Shown: in pieces, positions 9,928-17,446 of the stretch
Layout of the letters: every line of letters begins with the position of its first letter
Position numbering within the stretch: position 1 is the first letter of the stretch
DNA from: Nonomuraea aridisoli
GTDB taxonomy: Bacteria > Actinomycetota > Actinomycetes > Streptosporangiales > Streptosporangiaceae
Length of the DNA: 58,305 bases
Assembly (NCBI RefSeq): GCF_003236395.1
Contig: NZ_POUD01000021.1
Location: 1-58,305 of the forward strand
Direction: 5' to 3'
Translations under genes and position numbers: made by a program
The notes under the pieces: model-generated
The model's input: only the letters and a program-made list of their open reading frames with translations
Databases searched by the model: none
What the model was told of the DNA's origin: nothing

Positions 9928-9986
9928 TACCCCCCTAGGGTATGTACTCGACTTCAAGGCGGAACGTAATATACCCGCCAGGGGTA
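9928..9986 (-). promoter_or_regulatory. two CsoR-type copper operators
   Basis: Two inverted repeats of the form TACCC-N5-GGGTA occur at 9928-9942 and 9972-9986, exactly 44 bp apart (about four helical turns). This matches the pseudo-palindrome described for CsoR copper repressors of actinobacteria. They precede copZ, so copper-induced derepression of the operon is expected. No csoR gene is present in the window. Confidence 0.75.
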
Positions 9987-10217
9987 TGTCAACTCTGGGC
10001 GACATACCGTGGATGCGCGCGTCGGCGGGATATTTGGCATGATCAGGCTGTTGTCCATGATGGGGTTGCCCGGAACGGGGTCTCGGATGTCGTCCACGGC
10101 GGGCCGGCCGGATTCGGTCAGGAGCGAAGGTGGGCCTCACCTGGGGGTGAAGGGCCACCTTCGCGCATTCCGCACATCTGGACAGTGCACAACACAGGGA
10201 GCGCAGCCATACCTTGC

Positions 10218-10223
10218 TAGGCT
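10218..10223 (+). promoter_or_regulatory. putative -10 element for the DLW-39 gene
   Basis: TAGGCT sits about 60 bases before the DLW-39 start and resembles the actinobacterial -10 consensus TANNNT. No convincing -35 was found. The rest of 9987-10284 holds no gene that I can support; the short frames there lack ribosome binding sites and family resemblance. Confidence 0.35.
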
Positions 10224-10284
10224 GCTTGTCAACCGTTGGGTCTCACCCCGGCAGGTGAGGCCGTCGAAGAAGTGGGGTCACACC

Positions 10285-10404
10285 GTGAAGAAGCTGCTCG
10301 TTCTGGCGCTGATCGCCCTTGGGGGGTTGCTGATCTGGCGTAAGGTGCAGGCCGACCGCGCAGAGCTCGATCTCTGGACCGAGGCGACCGGCAGCGAGAA
10401 CTAA
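10285..10404 (+). CDS. DLW-39 family small protein
   Basis: GTG 10285 opens a 39-residue protein: a lysine start, one hydrophobic helix (LLVLALIALGGLLIW) and a charged tail containing DLW. Length and sequence match the actinobacterial DLW-39 family, a single-pass membrane microprotein of unknown role. In Streptomyces relatives this gene is found near gyrA and the tRNA-Ile/tRNA-Ala pair, consistent with tRNA-Ala 750 bases downstream here. Only 15 bases separate it from the HAD gene. Confidence 0.88.
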   Translation: MKKLLVLALIALGGLLIWRKVQADRAELDLWTEATGSEN

Positions 10405-10419
10405 CCGACCGGCGAGGCG

Positions 10420-11139
10420 ATGAGTGACGTCGTCCCCATCAAGCTGGTGTGCCTGGACCTGGCGGGCACCACAGTCGGTGACATCGCCATGGTCGAGCGC
10501 GCCTTCGCCGAGGCGATCGCGACCCAGGGCATAGTGCCCGGGACCGGAGCGTACGCGCGTGCCATGGTTCACGTGCACCGGTCCCGGGGCTGCCCCAAGA
10601 TCGACGTGTTCCGCGGGATCTTCCCCGGAAACGAGGCCCAGGCCCAGGCGGCGAACCTGACGTTCGAACGCTCCTACGAGGGCGCCATCGAGCGCGCGGG
10701 CCTCGTTCCCATGCCCGGCGTCCTGGAGGTCCTCGACAAGCTCCGCGGCACGGGCATCAAGCTCGCCCTGATCACCGGCTTCAGCCGTACGACGCTGAGC
10801 CGCGTCCTCAGCGTGCTCGGCTGGCACGACAAGATCGACCTCGCCATCTCCCCGGAAGACGCCGGCGGCCGCGGCCGCCCCTGGCCCGACATGGTCCTGC
10901 ACGCGGTGCTGCGCCTGGGCGTGGACGACGTCCGCCAGGTGGCCGTCGTGGGCGACTCGGAGAGCGACATGTTGTGCGGCAAGCGCGCCGGCGCCTCGAT
11001 CGTGGCGGGCGTGATGACCGGCGTACACAGCCGCGAACGCCTCCTCAAGGGCGGCGCCACCCACATCCTCGACTCGATCGCCGACTTCCCCGGCCTGATC
11101 CTCCTGGGGGAGACACAGGCGCCATCCTCGGCCGGGTAA
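10420..11139 (+). CDS. phosphonatase-like HAD hydrolase
   Basis: The 239-residue HAD-superfamily enzyme starts motif I as DLAGTTV (DxAGT, as in phosphonoacetaldehyde hydrolase-like proteins, rather than DxDGT). It then has a helical cap, motif II at LITGFSR (T), and motif IV as VGDSESDMLCGKRAG. The substrate is unknown; the DxAGT form only indicates the phosphonatase-like subgroup. It probably shares a transcript with the DLW-39 gene. Confidence 0.85.
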   Translation: MSDVVPIKLVCLDLAGTTVGDIAMVERAFAEAIATQGIVPGTGAYARAMVHVHRSRGCPKIDVFRGIFPGNEAQAQAANLTFERSYEGAIERAGLVPMPGVLEVLDKLRGTGIKLALITGFSRTTLSRVLSVLGWHDKIDLAISPEDAGGRGRPWPDMVLHAVLRLGVDDVRQVAVVGDSESDMLCGKRAGASIVAGVMTGVHSRERLLKGGATHILDSIADFPGLILLGETQAPSSAG

Positions 11140-11155
11140 GCTATCTTCGTCCCAG

Positions 11156-11231
11156 GGGGCCTTAGCTCAGTTGGCAGAGCGCCTGCTTTGCAAGCAGGAA
11201 GTCAGGAGTTCGAATCTCCTAGGCTCCACCA
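11156..11231 (+). tRNA. tRNA-Ala (anticodon TGC)
   Basis: The 76-base cloverleaf has a G3-T70 wobble pair in the acceptor stem, the alanine identity element. The anticodon stem is CCTGC/GCAGG with loop TTTGCAA, the T-arm is GGAG-TTCGAAT-CTCC, and the CCA end is encoded. The 3' 43 bases from the anticodon loop onward are repeated twice downstream. The gene is therefore the integration site of the AICE and was restored intact by it. Confidence 0.97.
11187..11229 (+). repeat. AICE attachment site, copy 1 (within tRNA-Ala)
   Basis: 43 bases from TTTGCAAGCAGG to AGGCTCCAC are identical to 25344-25386 and 30154-30196. This copy lies inside the complete tRNA and is the left boundary of the functional-looking element. 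The integrase gene begins 58 bases to the right and points toward it. Confidence 0.93.
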
Positions 11232-11240
11232 GCGAAAACA

Positions 11241-11265
11241 CCCCGCCACTGATCTTGTGGCGGGG
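11241..11265 (-). terminator. int/tRNA hairpin
   Basis: A perfect 9-bp stem CCCCGCCAC/GTGGCGGGG has a 7-base loop. Read on the minus strand it is followed by TGTTTTCG, giving an intrinsic-terminator shape at the end of the integrase transcript. A second copy beside attachment copy 3 keeps the pairing through compensatory change. Confidence 0.65.
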
Positions 11266-11270
11266 TGCTC

Positions 11271-11290
11271 GGGCCATTAACGGGCCATTA
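11271..11290 (+). repeat. arm-type direct repeats at the left end
   Basis: GGGCCATTA occurs at 11271-11279 and 11282-11290, an 11-bp period. The second copy contains the int stop codon. The same tandem pair recurs at 25239-25258 near the right end and, as GTGCCATTA, at 30238-30257. I infer that these are integrase or Xis arm-binding sites. Confidence 0.6.
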
Positions 11291-12430
11291 GCCATCCAGA
11301 CGGCGATCCTTCCTCTCCGCCTCCACCCGCGCGCTGAGAGCGTCTGCGATCCGCTGGTCAGCATCCATGGTCGCATGCTGGTAGATGACCGCGGCCCGAT
11401 CGCTGTCGTGTCCCATCCGCGCCTTGAGGTCGGCCAGGCTCGCCCCTGACTGCGCGGCCAGTGTGTTCCCCGTGTGGCGAAGATCGTGGAAGTGCAGGCC
11501 CGTAAGCCCCATCTCCTTGAGCGCGTCTCCCCACTTCGCGGAGCGCCGGAAGTTGCTGCCACGCAGGAAGCCGCCGTTCTTCCCGAGGAACACGAACGCG
11601 TCCTCTTCGGGGCCGACATAGGACGCAAGATGTTCGCTGAGGGCGGGGATGATGGCGGCAGGGATGCCGATCGTACGGCGGCCGGCCTTGGACTTGACCG
11701 GGCACAGGCGCATCTCGCCGCCGTCCAGTTCGATGAGCTGTTCCCGGACCCGAACCGTGCGCGCGACCAGGTCGAGGTCATGCCGCCGAAGTGCGATCAC
11801 CTCACCCCAGCGCAGGCTTGCGAACGTGGCCAGCAGGATCAGCGCCCGAAATCGCTTGTCCGTCATCCGGTCGGCAAGCTCGAACACCTGAGACACCGTG
11901 ATCACGGGTCGTTCGGGCGTGTGCTCATTGTCCGCACCCTTGATCCGGCACGGGTTACGGCTGATCAGCTTGTCCTCTTCTGCCGCCGTCATGAGGACGG
12001 CTCGGAGGAACCGGTACGCCTTGGCGACCACCGAGATTGCCGCGCCCTGCTCCAGGCGTTCGGATCGCCATGCGCGGATCATCTGCGTTGTGATCTTGCC
12101 GACCTGAACGCCGCCGAGCGTTGGCAGGATGTGCCGCTCCAGCAGCCACGTGTAGTTCTCGATGGTCTTGGGACGCAGGCCGGGACGCTCCTTGATCCAG
12201 GCTCGGGCGTACTCGCCCAGCAGGATCTTGCCGCGATCGGGATCTGTCCAGTTGCCTGAAATCATCTTCGCCTCGATGATCGTCAGAGCACGGTCGGCCT
12301 CTGTCCTGGTGGCGTAGGTGGTCGTTCCCGTGCGAAGACGCCCGTCCGGCCCTGGATAGCGGATCTGGTATCGCCCGGACTCGCGCTTGCGGATATTGCC
12401 GAAACGTCGGTGTCCGTCTTTGTTGGCCAT
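11288..12430 (-). CDS. int: AICE tyrosine recombinase (integrase)
   Basis: The 380-residue phage-type integrase has an N-terminal AP2-like arm-binding region (IRKRESGRYQIRYPGPDGR) and a SAM-like core-binding domain at about 70-165. The catalytic residues are R207 (ASLRWGE), K248, H315 and R318 (HDLRHTG), H341 and the nucleophile Y350. All are present, so the enzyme should be active. It would integrate and, with Xis, excise the element at tRNA-Ala. It is the last gene of the conserved minus-strand operon and starts 14 bases after xis. Confidence 0.95.
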   Translation of the reverse strand: MANKDGHRRFGNIRKRESGRYQIRYPGPDGRLRTGTTTYATRTEADRALTIIEAKMISGNWTDPDRGKILLGEYARAWIKERPGLRPKTIENYTWLLERHILPTLGGVQVGKITTQMIRAWRSERLEQGAAISVVAKAYRFLRAVLMTAAEEDKLISRNPCRIKGADNEHTPERPVITVSQVFELADRMTDKRFRALILLATFASLRWGEVIALRRHDLDLVARTVRVREQLIELDGGEMRLCPVKSKAGRRTIGIPAAIIPALSEHLASYVGPEEDAFVFLGKNGGFLRGSNFRRSAKWGDALKEMGLTGLHFHDLRHTGNTLAAQSGASLADLKARMGHDSDRAAVIYQHATMDADQRIADALSARVEAERKDRRLDG

Positions 12431-12444
12431 CAGGCTGCCCTTTC

Positions 12445-12636
12445 CTAGACGGTGCCGGCCGTCATCGGCGTGACGGTTCCGGCGACAACGAAAGCGACCA
12501 GTGCGGACTCTCGGATGCGGACGTGGCGTCCGACCTTCACGAACTCGATCCGGCGTTCAGAGATCAGGCGGCGGACGAAGCGGACCGAGGTGTGCAGCAT
12601 GTCGGCCGCTTCATCGACGGTCAGTAGTTGCTCCAT
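12445..12636 (-). CDS. xis: excisionase (HTH_17/MerR-like)
   Basis: The 63-residue protein is a single MerR-like helix-turn-helix: LLTVDEAADMLHTSVRFVRRLISE followed by RHVRIRESALVAFV. This is the AICE/pSAM2 Xis form, which binds the attachment region and steers the integrase to excision. It lies between rep (gap of 13) and int (gap of 14), the usual rep-xis-int order. Confidence 0.9.
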   Translation of the reverse strand: MEQLLTVDEAADMLHTSVRFVRRLISERRIEFVKVGRHVRIRESALVAFVVAGTVTPMTAGTV

Positions 12637-12649
12637 CTATCTCCCTCCT

Positions 12650-14257
12650 TCACGCGGCCTGTGGAGTTGCCGAGAGGTCTTGTCCGGCTGTGGCTTCCAG
12701 CTCTCTGAGGTGGGCTCGCCAGCGTTGGCGTTCACGGACCGACCGCAGGAGCCGCATTGCCAGGGATGGCACGTTGGCGTCTGCGGCCGGGATGGGTCGC
12801 CAGATGTAGCGGTGGGGGTCGGTGGGTTCGTCGGCCTGGCCGAGGGCTTCCAGGACCCAGGTACGGCGGTCCTGCTTGTGTTCAGCGAGGGTCTTGTTCG
12901 ACCACTTACGGGAGACCAGGACGCGACGGCCCGCGTAGCCGAGGTGTTCGGGCTTGTGTGCCTTCGAGCGGCATCGGCCGGGCTGCATGCCGGGCTTGGC
13001 GTTCTTGGGCTGGACGCCGTAGCGCAGCCAGTTCGGGCAGGCGGGTGAGCAGGGTTCGTAGCGCAAGGCATCGACCATGCGGGTGGCGTGTTCACGCTGG
13101 GCCTGGCCGCCGTCGAGAGTGTCGCCGATTGACTTGGTCAGGTACTTGGACAGGTACCGGATGCACTGATCGGCGTCCGGGGTTCCGGAGAGGACGCCTT
13201 GCACGTCCACCTGAGTGCCGAAGCGGATCACGTGCAAGGGCTCGGCGTCCTCGTCGGTGTCGAGGTGGTCGAGGGCTTGATCCCAGGTGGGCAGGACCTC
13301 CCCGGTAGCCGGGTCAACGTAGCCGCTCTGCTCGTCCCATACCGGCAGATGATCGCCGTTGAAGCGCACCTCATCAGCGGATGGCCACCACACCTGGTGA
13401 TAGGTGGCAGCGGCGATCTGCTTGATCTCCGCGCGGGGCAGGGTGCCCCGGATGGCCATGTGCAGGTGCGGAGCAAGCCGCTTCTGGGGTTCGACGGAGG
13501 CGAAGTACTGCACGTCATAGCCCGCGACCCGGCGCAGGTTCTGCACGAACCGATCGATCACCTTAGGGAAGTGCAGCGCGTCCCGAGCAGCACGCCGGTA
13601 GTCGTAGGTGTCCGGGTCGATCGGGACGCCATCACGGACTTTGCCGTAGCTGGGCAGGGTAAGCGTAACGAACAGCGACGGCCGGTAGACCTTGCCATCA
13701 GAACTGGTGAAGGTACGGCCCAAGGTGGTGTCGGTCATCTTCCGCTTGGGCAGGTTCGGCGCGTCCTGTCGCCGCCGAGTTGAACGGGTGCGCTTGGACA
13801 CCGCGGATCCGGTGACGCTGCCCCGCATCCCGGCGGCATTGATCTCCTCGTCCAGGCCGACGAGGACGGCGTCCAGGTCGGCGGTGTCGTCGCCGGCCTG
13901 TTCGGCGGCGTCCCGCTTGGCCTGCATGTCGGCGCGGAACTCGACCAGCCAGCGCTGTTCCTCGGTCGACTCGTCCGGCGTGATGGCCGGTTCGGCGTCG
14001 AGGTGCCAGCCCTCCCGGCACTGGGCCATGCGCAGCTGACGATTGCGCTTGGCACACGGAGGGCACTTGCTGTCCAGGGTGGAGCCGCACGGGACATCGA
14101 TGATCTCGGCCTTACCGGTGACAACGTCGAGCCGCCGCAGAGCGACGGGCCGGATGCAGACACCGTGGAGCTTCGCGACCTCTTCGAGCACGTCACGGGC
14201 CAGCGGCATGGCCTGGCGGACGGCCCGGGGGAGTGCGCGGTCGTGCGGATGGGTCAT
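12650..14257 (-). CDS. RepSA-like rolling-circle replication initiator
   Basis: Start ATG 14257 (MTHPHDRALPRAV) gives 535 residues; the longer upstream frame overlaps two other genes. A zinc-ribbon-like stretch (CGSTLDSKCPPCAKRN) is followed by rolling-circle motifs: SLFVTLTLPSYG (motif I), the two-histidine motif APHLHMAI near residue 263, and YLSKYLTK (motif III tyrosines). A C-terminal basic tail ends the protein. It resembles the pSAM2 RepSA family and would replicate the excised circle before conjugation. The start overlaps the preceding gene by an ATGA. Confidence 0.88.
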   Translation of the reverse strand: MTHPHDRALPRAVRQAMPLARDVLEEVAKLHGVCIRPVALRRLDVVTGKAEIIDVPCGSTLDSKCPPCAKRNRQLRMAQCREGWHLDAEPAITPDESTEEQRWLVEFRADMQAKRDAAEQAGDDTADLDAVLVGLDEEINAAGMRGSVTGSAVSKRTRSTRRRQDAPNLPKRKMTDTTLGRTFTSSDGKVYRPSLFVTLTLPSYGKVRDGVPIDPDTYDYRRAARDALHFPKVIDRFVQNLRRVAGYDVQYFASVEPQKRLAPHLHMAIRGTLPRAEIKQIAAATYHQVWWPSADEVRFNGDHLPVWDEQSGYVDPATGEVLPTWDQALDHLDTDEDAEPLHVIRFGTQVDVQGVLSGTPDADQCIRYLSKYLTKSIGDTLDGGQAQREHATRMVDALRYEPCSPACPNWLRYGVQPKNAKPGMQPGRCRSKAHKPEHLGYAGRRVLVSRKWSNKTLAEHKQDRRTWVLEALGQADEPTDPHRYIWRPIPAADANVPSLAMRLLRSVRERQRWRAHLRELEATAGQDLSATPQAA

Positions 14258-14460
14258 ACGGTCCTCCCTTCGTCGGTGGTCTCGGTCATCACGGCGCACA
14301 GCCGGTAGCGCTCCAGGTCCGGGTGAGCCTTGGCGATGTGGGAGCGGTAGAGCTCGAAGACCCGCATGCGGGGCAGGTCGTGCGCGGTCAGCAGGACCAT
14401 CAGCGGGCGGGCTGCGACCAGGCTGATTTCGTCGGCGGTGCCGTGGAAGCAGATCTTCAC
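14254..14460 (-). CDS. small AICE-conserved protein of unknown function
   Basis: The 68-residue protein has no named domain. It is coupled on both sides: its start overlaps the end of the tra gene (14457-14460) and its stop overlaps the rep start (14254-14257). Its position between tra and rep recurs in pSAM2-like elements by my recollection. There is no membrane segment. It is probably a small regulatory or stabilising factor for rep or tra, but this is inference. Confidence 0.7.
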   Translation of the reverse strand: MKICFHGTADEISLVAARPLMVLLTAHDLPRMRVFELYRSHIAKAHPDLERYRLCAVMTETTDEGRTV

Positions 14461-15884
14461 GCGGCCTCCCCGTAGGAGGCGTAGGCGTCGACCATGGCGC
14501 GGATGTCGTGGTCGGAGACGTAGGCGGCGCGGACCCGGACGGGTTCGGGGTTGGCTTCCAGCCGGATGTAGCCGATGCCCGCGCCCAGCTCGGGGACGGG
14601 TGAGATGTGGTCGGCGAGGGCGCCTCGGTCGCGTGCGCCGTCGCCGAGGACCATGTCCACCTGTTCCGACTCATCCAGCCGGAGAGCGATCTTGTCGGGG
14701 AACAGGTTGCGGATGTTCATGACCTCCTTGCGCGGGTCCTGGAGAGCGGCCAGGACGCCGACCCCGACCGCGCGTCCTTGGGTGGTGAGGATGGCCAGCG
14801 CTGAGGAGATGCGTTGCCGCAGTTGCCGATCGGATTGGTAGGCGGTCAGGAACGCCACCTCATCCACGACGACCAGGACGAACGGGTCCTCGATGGTGGG
14901 GGTGTGGGAGCGCTGGAGCCCAGCGAAGTGCGCCGCTCGCTTCTGCATGACGCTGACCGCCTCGTCCAGCAGGTCGGCGCACTCCTCGGGAGTGGCCGCG
15001 TACCGGGAGCCGAACAGGTCGCGCCCGTAGGACAGCTCCATGAGCTTGGGGTCCAGCGCCCACAACTCGACCAGGCCCGCCCGGGTGGCGGGAAGCAGGG
15101 AACGGATGACGGACCAGATAATCGACCCTTTGCCAGCCCCGGTCGCTCCGGCGACGAGGACATGGGTTCCATGTACCTTGAGCCGCCACGGTCGCCCGTC
15201 CTCACGCTTGCCGATCTCGACCGGTCCCACCGTCGGTTCCTCATGCACGGGAAGCGCTGGCAGAGGTTGAGACAGTGGGTCGTTGCGCGGGAAGGTCAGC
15301 GTCAGCCGTCCGGCCTGCGACAGCGCGACCCGGCACGACGTCGCGCCGAACCCTTGGGCCAGGTGATCGGTACGGTCGGCCCAGTCCTTGACCGCTTGGC
15401 CCTTCAGCATCCGCACGGTGACCTGATCAGCCCATGATGTGCAGGTGACCTTGCCAAGGACGGGCACGTAGTCACGTCCCCGGATGTGACGGCCGAGACC
15501 GGAGACGATCATGACGGGTTGCCAGTGCCGCCGGTAGATCCAGACGAGCCGCCACCAGGCCAGCAGCCGGTAGCCGACCAGGCGGGCGAACGATGGCCGG
15601 TCGATGAACGCCCACGATGCCAGGACCAGAACGACCGTGCCGAGCAGCGATGCCGAGGCAGGCCAGCCGTAGACGTACCAGGCAGCGCCGAGGACGACCG
15701 GGATGGCACAGGCGACGGGGTGGCGCCAGATCGTGCGGACGAGCCTCGCCAGTGTGCGGCATACGAGGAGGACGATGGTGAGGATGGCGGGTGTGGTAAC
15801 CACGGCCGGGCGGAAGACGACGGCCGTGTCGGGCGTGGTGGAGACGAGGTTGCGCGCCTCGTCGCCAGGCAGCCGCTTGAACAT
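14457..15884 (-). CDS. TraB/TraSA-type FtsK/SpoIIIE conjugal DNA translocase
   Basis: The 475-residue protein has two or three membrane segments within the first 110 residues (AILTIVLLVCRTLA, ACAIPVVLGAAWYVYG, LLGTVVLVLASWAFI). An FtsK-type motor follows, with Walker A GATGAGKGS near residue 247 and Walker B FVLVVVDEVAF. The short C terminus lies where Streptomyces TraB carries a winged helix. A single such hexameric pump is enough to move double-stranded DNA between mycelial cells in AICEs. It is translationally coupled to the following small gene. Confidence 0.92.
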   Translation of the reverse strand: MFKRLPGDEARNLVSTTPDTAVVFRPAVVTTPAILTIVLLVCRTLARLVRTIWRHPVACAIPVVLGAAWYVYGWPASASLLGTVVLVLASWAFIDRPSFARLVGYRLLAWWRLVWIYRRHWQPVMIVSGLGRHIRGRDYVPVLGKVTCTSWADQVTVRMLKGQAVKDWADRTDHLAQGFGATSCRVALSQAGRLTLTFPRNDPLSQPLPALPVHEEPTVGPVEIGKREDGRPWRLKVHGTHVLVAGATGAGKGSIIWSVIRSLLPATRAGLVELWALDPKLMELSYGRDLFGSRYAATPEECADLLDEAVSVMQKRAAHFAGLQRSHTPTIEDPFVLVVVDEVAFLTAYQSDRQLRQRISSALAILTTQGRAVGVGVLAALQDPRKEVMNIRNLFPDKIALRLDESEQVDMVLGDGARDRGALADHISPVPELGAGIGYIRLEANPEPVRVRAAYVSDHDIRAMVDAYASYGEAA

Positions 15885-15973
15885 AAGCTGGGAACCTCTC
15901 GTGATGTCTGGGATTTCAGGGGAGAACCGAGGGGCCGCCGGAAGTTGCCGCTTCCAGCGGCCCCGCCTTCTTG

Positions 15974-16297
15974 TCAGGCCGCCGTGTCGGCGGCGTCCGG
16001 GCTGGCCGGCTGTTCGGCGTGCAGCTGCTCACAGTCGGCCAGGTAGCGAGCGGCGGCGGTGAAGAGTTCGCGGGCGGTGGCCAGGTCGGCGTGGGTGACC
16101 GGTCCGGCTCCGGTGGTGGACAGGTGCACCGCGGCCTCGTGCGAGCACAGCTCCAGGTACGGGCGCGGCTTGTCGAACAGGAGCCCGGCACGAACCTTGA
16201 GGTCAGCGGTGTGGAAGGAGACACCGACGTGCGGCGTGGCTTCCGGTCGTAGGGACACGGTGACGTAGGTGTACGGCGTGTGCTCGTGCTCGTTCAC
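15974..16297 (-). CDS. AICE hypothetical protein
   Basis: The 107-residue soluble protein is not one I recognise by function. It has a beta-rich front (YTYVTVSLRPEATPHVGVSFHTADLKV), a central ELCSHEAAVHL, and a helical end (TARELFTAAARYLADCEQLHA). It shares a design with the next gene upstream: a short beta part, then a xVTxxDLxxARxL helix. The two may therefore be diverged duplicates. Its start overlaps the upstream stop by 4 bases, and 89 bases separate it from tra. Confidence 0.65.
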   Translation of the reverse strand: MNEHEHTPYTYVTVSLRPEATPHVGVSFHTADLKVRAGLLFDKPRPYLELCSHEAAVHLSTTGAGPVTHADLATARELFTAAARYLADCEQLHAEQPASPDAADTAA

Positions 16298-16560
16298 GCC
16301 GCTACGCCCTTGCCGTCGGGCAGGCCGTGGAAGCTGCGCTCCAGAGAGCGTGCGAAGCGGTAGGACTCGCGGGCGAGCTGGCGCGCGAATTCCAGGTCCT
16401 CGAAGGTCACGGGTCCGTTGGTGGTGACCAGGACGGAGGTGGCGCCGAAGTCGAGCGCCAGGACGGGCTCACGGCGGGCGAACGGGTGGTTGAGGGTGCG
16501 GGCGGCGCGCCCGGTGGTCAGCCGGATCACGCTGTTGCGCGGGGTACGGCGACGGGTCAT
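16294..16560 (-). CDS. AICE hypothetical protein
   Basis: The 88-residue protein has a basic N terminus, a short beta region (PVLALDFGATSVLVTTNG) and a helix PVTFEDLEFARQLARESYRFARSLE. The helix parallels the PVTHADLATARELF helix of its neighbour. It is coupled to that neighbour by an ATGA and starts directly after the pra-like stop. The function is unknown; its place in the transfer operon suggests a role in spread or regulation. Confidence 0.62.
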   Translation of the reverse strand: MTRRRTPRNSVIRLTTGRAARTLNHPFARREPVLALDFGATSVLVTTNGPVTFEDLEFARQLARESYRFARSLERSFHGLPDGKGVAA

Positions 16561-16992
16561 TTAAGCGGCGTCCTTTCCGGCCGAAGCCTTGCTCTGGGTC
16601 TGGGTGGAGTGGGTGGTCTGGCCGGGTGCGCGCATCTCGCGGACCTTGATCGAGTACGCGAGACGTCCGGCGGCGTTGACGTACGGCGTGATCGTGATGC
16701 CGTCGAACTCGACCGGCGTGAAGGGTAGGCCCGGCATCGGCTGCGGCGGCACCGGCTGAACCGGAGCCAGGATCTTGACCGCCACTGTCTTCTGGGCGGG
16801 CTTGAGGGTCGGGTCACCGTCCATGACCGCGACCTGCCAGACCAGTTCTGCGGTCTGCTTGTCGCGGGCCTGCACGAACCGGCCGTTGGACGAGGCGTCG
16901 AAGTCCTTGACGGGCTCGACCTCGCCGACGATGTAGCAGCCGTGCGGGAAGACCATGGCGAAGGTGACGGGGATGGGGCCTTGCAGAGCCAT
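16561..16992 (-). CDS. Pra-like activator of replication, integration and excision
   Basis: The 143-residue protein opens MALQGPIPVTFAMVFPHGCY, contains KDFDASSNGRFVQARDK and ends in a low-complexity Thr/Ser tail. It matches the actinomycete family annotated after pSAM2 Pra, which activates the rep-xis-int operon. It is the first gene of the minus-strand operon, with an AGGAG ribosome site 6-7 bases before ATG. Two KorSA-type palindromes lie directly upstream, the arrangement expected if the repressor silences pra. A degraded homologue lies at 30372-30528. Confidence 0.8.
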   Translation of the reverse strand: MALQGPIPVTFAMVFPHGCYIVGEVEPVKDFDASSNGRFVQARDKQTAELVWQVAVMDGDPTLKPAQKTVAVKILAPVQPVPPQPMPGLPFTPVEFDGITITPYVNAAGRLAYSIKVREMRAPGQTTHSTQTQSKASAGKDAA

Positions 16993-17018
16993 GACGGCTC
17001 CTCTCTTGGATGTCTGAC

Positions 17019-17075
17019 ACTTGACCTATCAAGTGATGCTCCGAGATTAGGTCGCTCAAACTTGCTACGTCAAGT
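17019..17075 (-). promoter_or_regulatory. two KorSA-like operators upstream of the pra-like gene
   Basis: ACTTG-N6-CAAGT occurs at 17019-17034 and at 17060-17075, with centres 41 bp apart. The second is extended outward by CGCTCAA, giving a 12-base string (17053-17064) found inverted in front of the GntR gene at 19531-19542. The sites fill the gap between the pra-like gene and the divergent CofC fragment, where its promoter must lie. Confidence 0.6.
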
Positions 17076-17149
17076 TACCTGGAGCGAGGTGACGGACCAC
17101 TTGCCAATCCGGTAGACACATAGCCACGCGATCAAGGAGGAATTGCCCG

Positions 17150-17446
17150 GTGTACGTGAGGGCGGCAGAGGAGTTCGAGCAGGCCTTCGTCCCCGACGCG
17201 CTCGACGTGGGCACGACCTTCTACACCGGCACGCCGTTCACGCCGCGTTTCGGCGGCGAGTCGCGGGCCAAGCATCTGGCGGGCGGCGCCAAGGAGCTGT
17301 GCCTCGACGACATCGACTCGGTCAGGCGCAACGTCGACACCCCCGACGACCTACGCGCGGCTGTCCTCCTTGGCCTCGGAGTCCTCACGGCCGCCGTCGT
17401 CCGTGAGCTTGAGCTTTCGTATGGCGGGTGCCAGCACGAAGGGTAG
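17150..17446 (+). pseudogene. orphan C-terminal fragment of CofC/FbiD guanylyltransferase
   Basis: The 98-residue frame starts at GTG 17150 behind a strong AAGGAGG. AFVPDALDVGTTFYTG, FGGESRAKHLAGGAKEL and SVRRNVDTPDDLRAA match the C-terminal half of 2-phospho-L-lactate (phosphoenolpyruvate) guanylyltransferase of coenzyme F420 synthesis. The nucleotide-binding N-terminal half of about 110 residues is missing, so it cannot be catalytic. The 3' end overlaps the convergent MFS gene by 96 bases. It may be a captured fragment that gained a ribosome site, or the relic of element cargo. Confidence 0.75.

Noticed and set aside
14258..14674. Extension of rep to 674 residues
   Set aside because: It would overlap two real genes in another frame. 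ATG 14257 has the coupled ATGA start.
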